From Cellulomonas cellasea (GTDB lineage Bacteria; Actinomycetota; Actinomycetes; Actinomycetales; Cellulomonadaceae): DNA of 64,000 nucleotides. The notes under the pieces are model-generated. The model saw only the letters and a program-made list of their open reading frames with translations. It had not been told where the DNA came from and did not search any database. The DNA lies in assembly GCF_006538745.1 (NCBI RefSeq), contig NZ_BJLR01000013.1:62001-126000 (forward strand), written 5' to 3'. Below, piece after piece: positions 62,177-64,000 of the stretch (the stretch's first letter is position 1; every line of letters starts with the position of its first letter). Both the position numbers and the translations under genes were made by a program.

Positions 62177-64000
62177 TCAGGACAGCGCGAGCTCGGTGAC
62201 CTCGACGCGGTACTTGCCGTCGACGGCCTGCGGCAGCGACGTGAACCACAGCACGATCGAGCCGGTCTCGACGGGCTCCGGGAACGTGAAGACGGTGTCG
62301 GGCGCGACGGGCCCGGACGCCAGCACGGTGCCGCCGCCGGGGTTCGCGGCGTCGGTCGCGCGGACCTCGACGTTCCCCCCGCTCTGGTTCGTCTTCAGCG
62401 TCACGCCGGAGACCGTCGAGGGACCCGCGAGCGTGATCACGTAGCCGACGCCCGGCTTGAGGCCGCCGAACTCGGGGCGGTTGTAGGTCTGCGTGTACCA
62501 GAACGACGCGGGGTCGCCGTCGAACGCGAGGGACACGGCCTCCTCGTGCTCGCCGTCGCTGTCGGACGGGTCGACGCTCGTGGCGCCCGCGATCGTCGGG
62601 GCGGCACCGGCGGGCGGCGCGGGGTCGGCGGGGGCCTCGTCCGCGGGCTCCTCCTCCGCGGGCTGGTCGCCCTCGGCGGGCGGTGCCGCGGCGGTCTCGG
62701 ACGCGCTCGGGGAGGTGGCGGCCTCGGTCCCGCCGACGGGGCTGCGCAGCGCGTTGAACGCGATGACGACCCCGATGACGACCACGATCGCGACGACGAG
62801 CAGCACGATCTTGGTCGGGTCGAAGCGGCGCTCCGCGACCTCGCCGTCGTCGTCCCCGGAGATGTCGAAGACGTCGGGCTCGTCGTCGTGCGCACCGAAG
62901 CCGACCGCGAAGGAGGGTGCCGCCTGGTCGTAGGGGCCGGCCTGCGGGCGGGCCGGCGTGCGCTGCGTCGGCGCGGCCTGCTGCCGGGCGGGGGCGGCGG
63001 GCTGGCGCTGCACCGGCGGGGGACCGACGGTCGTGGGCGGACCCGCGGCGACGACGGTCTCGGCGACGGCGGGGGCCGGCGGCGGCGGTGGCGGTGTCGG
63101 CAGCATCGGGCGCGTGGCCGCGGGCGCGGACTGCGCGAACGCCGGGCCGCCGCGTGGGTGCGCCGGCGGCGGGGTCCCGGGGCGGCCGGTGCCGGCGGGG
63201 GCCTGCTCGTCGAACGCGGACCGGACCGACTGGCGCTGGACCTGCACCGGCCGGGTCTCGGGCGGCGCGGCGGGCGTGAGCTGCTCCTCGAGGGGAGCGG
63301 TCGCGGCGGCGGCGAGCACCTCGCCGAGGCCGATCGTGCGGATCTCGCCCCACGGCTCGAGCTCACGCACGAGCTCGGCGGGGCTGTGCGGGCCGTCCTC
63401 GTGCGGGCCGAGCGTCACGGCGCACAGCGTGTCGAGGTCCGCGGGGATGCCGCGCACGAGGTCGGCGGGCGGGACGAGCAGCCCGTCGCGCACGGGGGCC
63501 GCGGGGAGCGTGTCGGACGGCACGATCTCGCCGTCGAGCGTGGGCCAGCGGCCCGTGAGGGCGGCGTAGAGGAGCCGGACGAGGCCGACGGTGTCGGCGC
63601 GCGTGGTGCTGCGCGCGTCGCCGAGCCCCTGGCCGAGCAGGGCGCCGTCGAGCGCGAGGCCGGTGAGCAGCACGCGGTCCTCGGGCGTCACGTGCAGCAC
63701 GGTCGGGCGCAGCGCGAGGTGGTGGACCCCGCGCCGGCGGGCGACCTCGAGCGCGGCGGCGGCCTCACCGACGACGGCCCGGGCCTGGTCGGCGGAGAGG
63801 GGCCCGCGCGCGAGCAGGTCGCTCAGCGAGGGGCCCGTGACCTGCTCGGTGACCACGTAGCTGATCGAGCCCTGGTGCGTCCCGACGTCGAGCACGCGCA
63901 CGAGGCGCGGGTCGGACACGAGGGCGGCCCGCCGGGCGGCGTCGAGCGCCTGCGCGACGTTCCCCTGCTCGAGCACGCGCACGCGCACCGGGCGGTCGAG
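62177..64000 (-). CDS. pseudokinase membrane protein, FhaA/MviN-partner type (5' end outside window)
   Basis: 607 C-terminal residues are visible; the start lies beyond 64000. A kinase-like domain comes first. Where a kinase has HRD and DFG, this protein has VHHLALRPTVLHV and LLTGLALDGAL, so the catalytic Asp residues are missing and it should be inactive. A Pro/Gln-rich linker leads to a transmembrane helix (KIVLLVVAIVVVIGVVIAFN) and an acidic spacer. A C-terminal extracellular discoidin-like domain ends near YRVEVTELALS. In mycobacteria the equivalent domain is fused to MviN/MurJ and binds FhaA when phosphorylated. Here it is probably a separate protein next to murJ, a point the window cannot show. 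Confidence 0.8.
   Translation of the reverse strand, partial: LDRPVRVRVLEQGNVAQALDAARRAALVSDPRLVRVLDVGTHQGSISYVVTEQVTGPSLSDLLARGPLSADQARAVVGEAAAALEVARRRGVHHLALRPTVLHVTPEDRVLLTGLALDGALLGQGLGDARSTTRADTVGLVRLLYAALTGRWPTLDGEIVPSDTLPAAPVRDGLLVPPADLVRGIPADLDTLCAVTLGPHEDGPHSPAELVRELEPWGEIRTIGLGEVLAAAATAPLEEQLTPAAPPETRPVQVQRQSVRSAFDEQAPAGTGRPGTPPPAHPRGGPAFAQSAPAATRPMLPTPPPPPPAPAVAETVVAAGPPTTVGPPPVQRQPAAPARQQAAPTQRTPARPQAGPYDQAAPSFAVGFGAHDDEPDVFDISGDDDGEVAERRFDPTKIVLLVVAIVVVIGVVIAFNALRSPVGGTEAATSPSASETAAAPPAEGDQPAEEEPADEAPADPAPPAGAAPTIAGATSVDPSDSDGEHEEAVSLAFDGDPASFWYTQTYNRPEFGGLKPGVGYVITLAGPSTVSGVTLKTNQSGGNVEVRATDAANPGGGTVLASGPVAPDTVFTFPEPVETGSIVLWFTSLPQAVDGKYRVEVTELALS

Overview
The window is high-GC actinobacterial chromosome, most likely Cellulomonas or a close relative. 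The evidence is the very GC-rich third codon positions, the FHA/PASTA-kinase/SEDS division locus, CrgA, DLW-39, the dnaA-dnaN-gnd-recF-dciA-gyrB-gyrA order, parS sites of the GTTTCACGTGAAAC type, and a secreted GH9-CBM3c-FN3-FN3-CBM2 cellulase of the type known from cellulomonads. Taxonomy is inferred from content only.

Region 1 (1 to about 11.4 kb) is an accessory island of lower GC and looser codon use. It opens with a decayed IS3-family transposase (259-963, minus). A tight three-gene operon follows (1192-10906, plus). Its genes are a 1575-aa fusion of a GHKL/sacsin-type ATPase and an SF2 DEAH helicase, a DrmA-like helicase, and a DrmB-like DUF1998 protein. This resembles the DISARM core, but no methyltransferase and no PLD nuclease (DrmC) are visible. 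The island ends against a VOC-family gene with an abnormal 3' end and lies close to a tRNA-Leu. This is the strongest candidate for an undescribed system.

Region 2 (12.1-25.7 kb) is the core growth and division locus: fhaA, fhaB, pstP, rodA/ftsW, pbpA, pknA and pknB overlap as one operon. Converging on it are DUF881, a class E sortase, a 54-aa membrane protein and trpG/pabA. Then come crgA and a rhomboid protease.

Region 3 (25.7-33.4 kb) holds a cyclophilin, an apolipoprotein-like membrane protein, the cellulase with a palindromic operator candidate, an unknown protein, a lipoprotein metallopeptidase, tRNA-Ala, the 39-aa DLW-39 protein and tRNA-Ile.

Region 4 (33.4-49.2 kb) is the replication-origin neighbourhood. 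On the minus strand are a DUF3566 membrane protein, gyrA, gyrB, dciA, recF, gnd, dnaN and dnaA. oriC, with many DnaA boxes, lies between dnaN and dnaA. On the plus strand is rpmH-rnpA-yidD-yidC-jag. Two perfect DnaA boxes one helical turn apart lie inside recF.

Region 5 (49.2-57.5 kb) is the chromosome partition region. It holds rsmG, parA and parB, nine parS sites (three inside the parA and parB coding sequences), about 3 kb without a convincing gene, and a 38-bp tandem repeat array. ParA has an N-terminal extension of about 420 residues.

Region 6 (57.5-64 kb, minus) holds a D-Ala-D-Ala ligase-family enzyme, a PLP aminotransferase, a 17-bp tandem array, trxA, trxB and the C-terminal part of a pseudokinase related to the MviN/FhaA partner.
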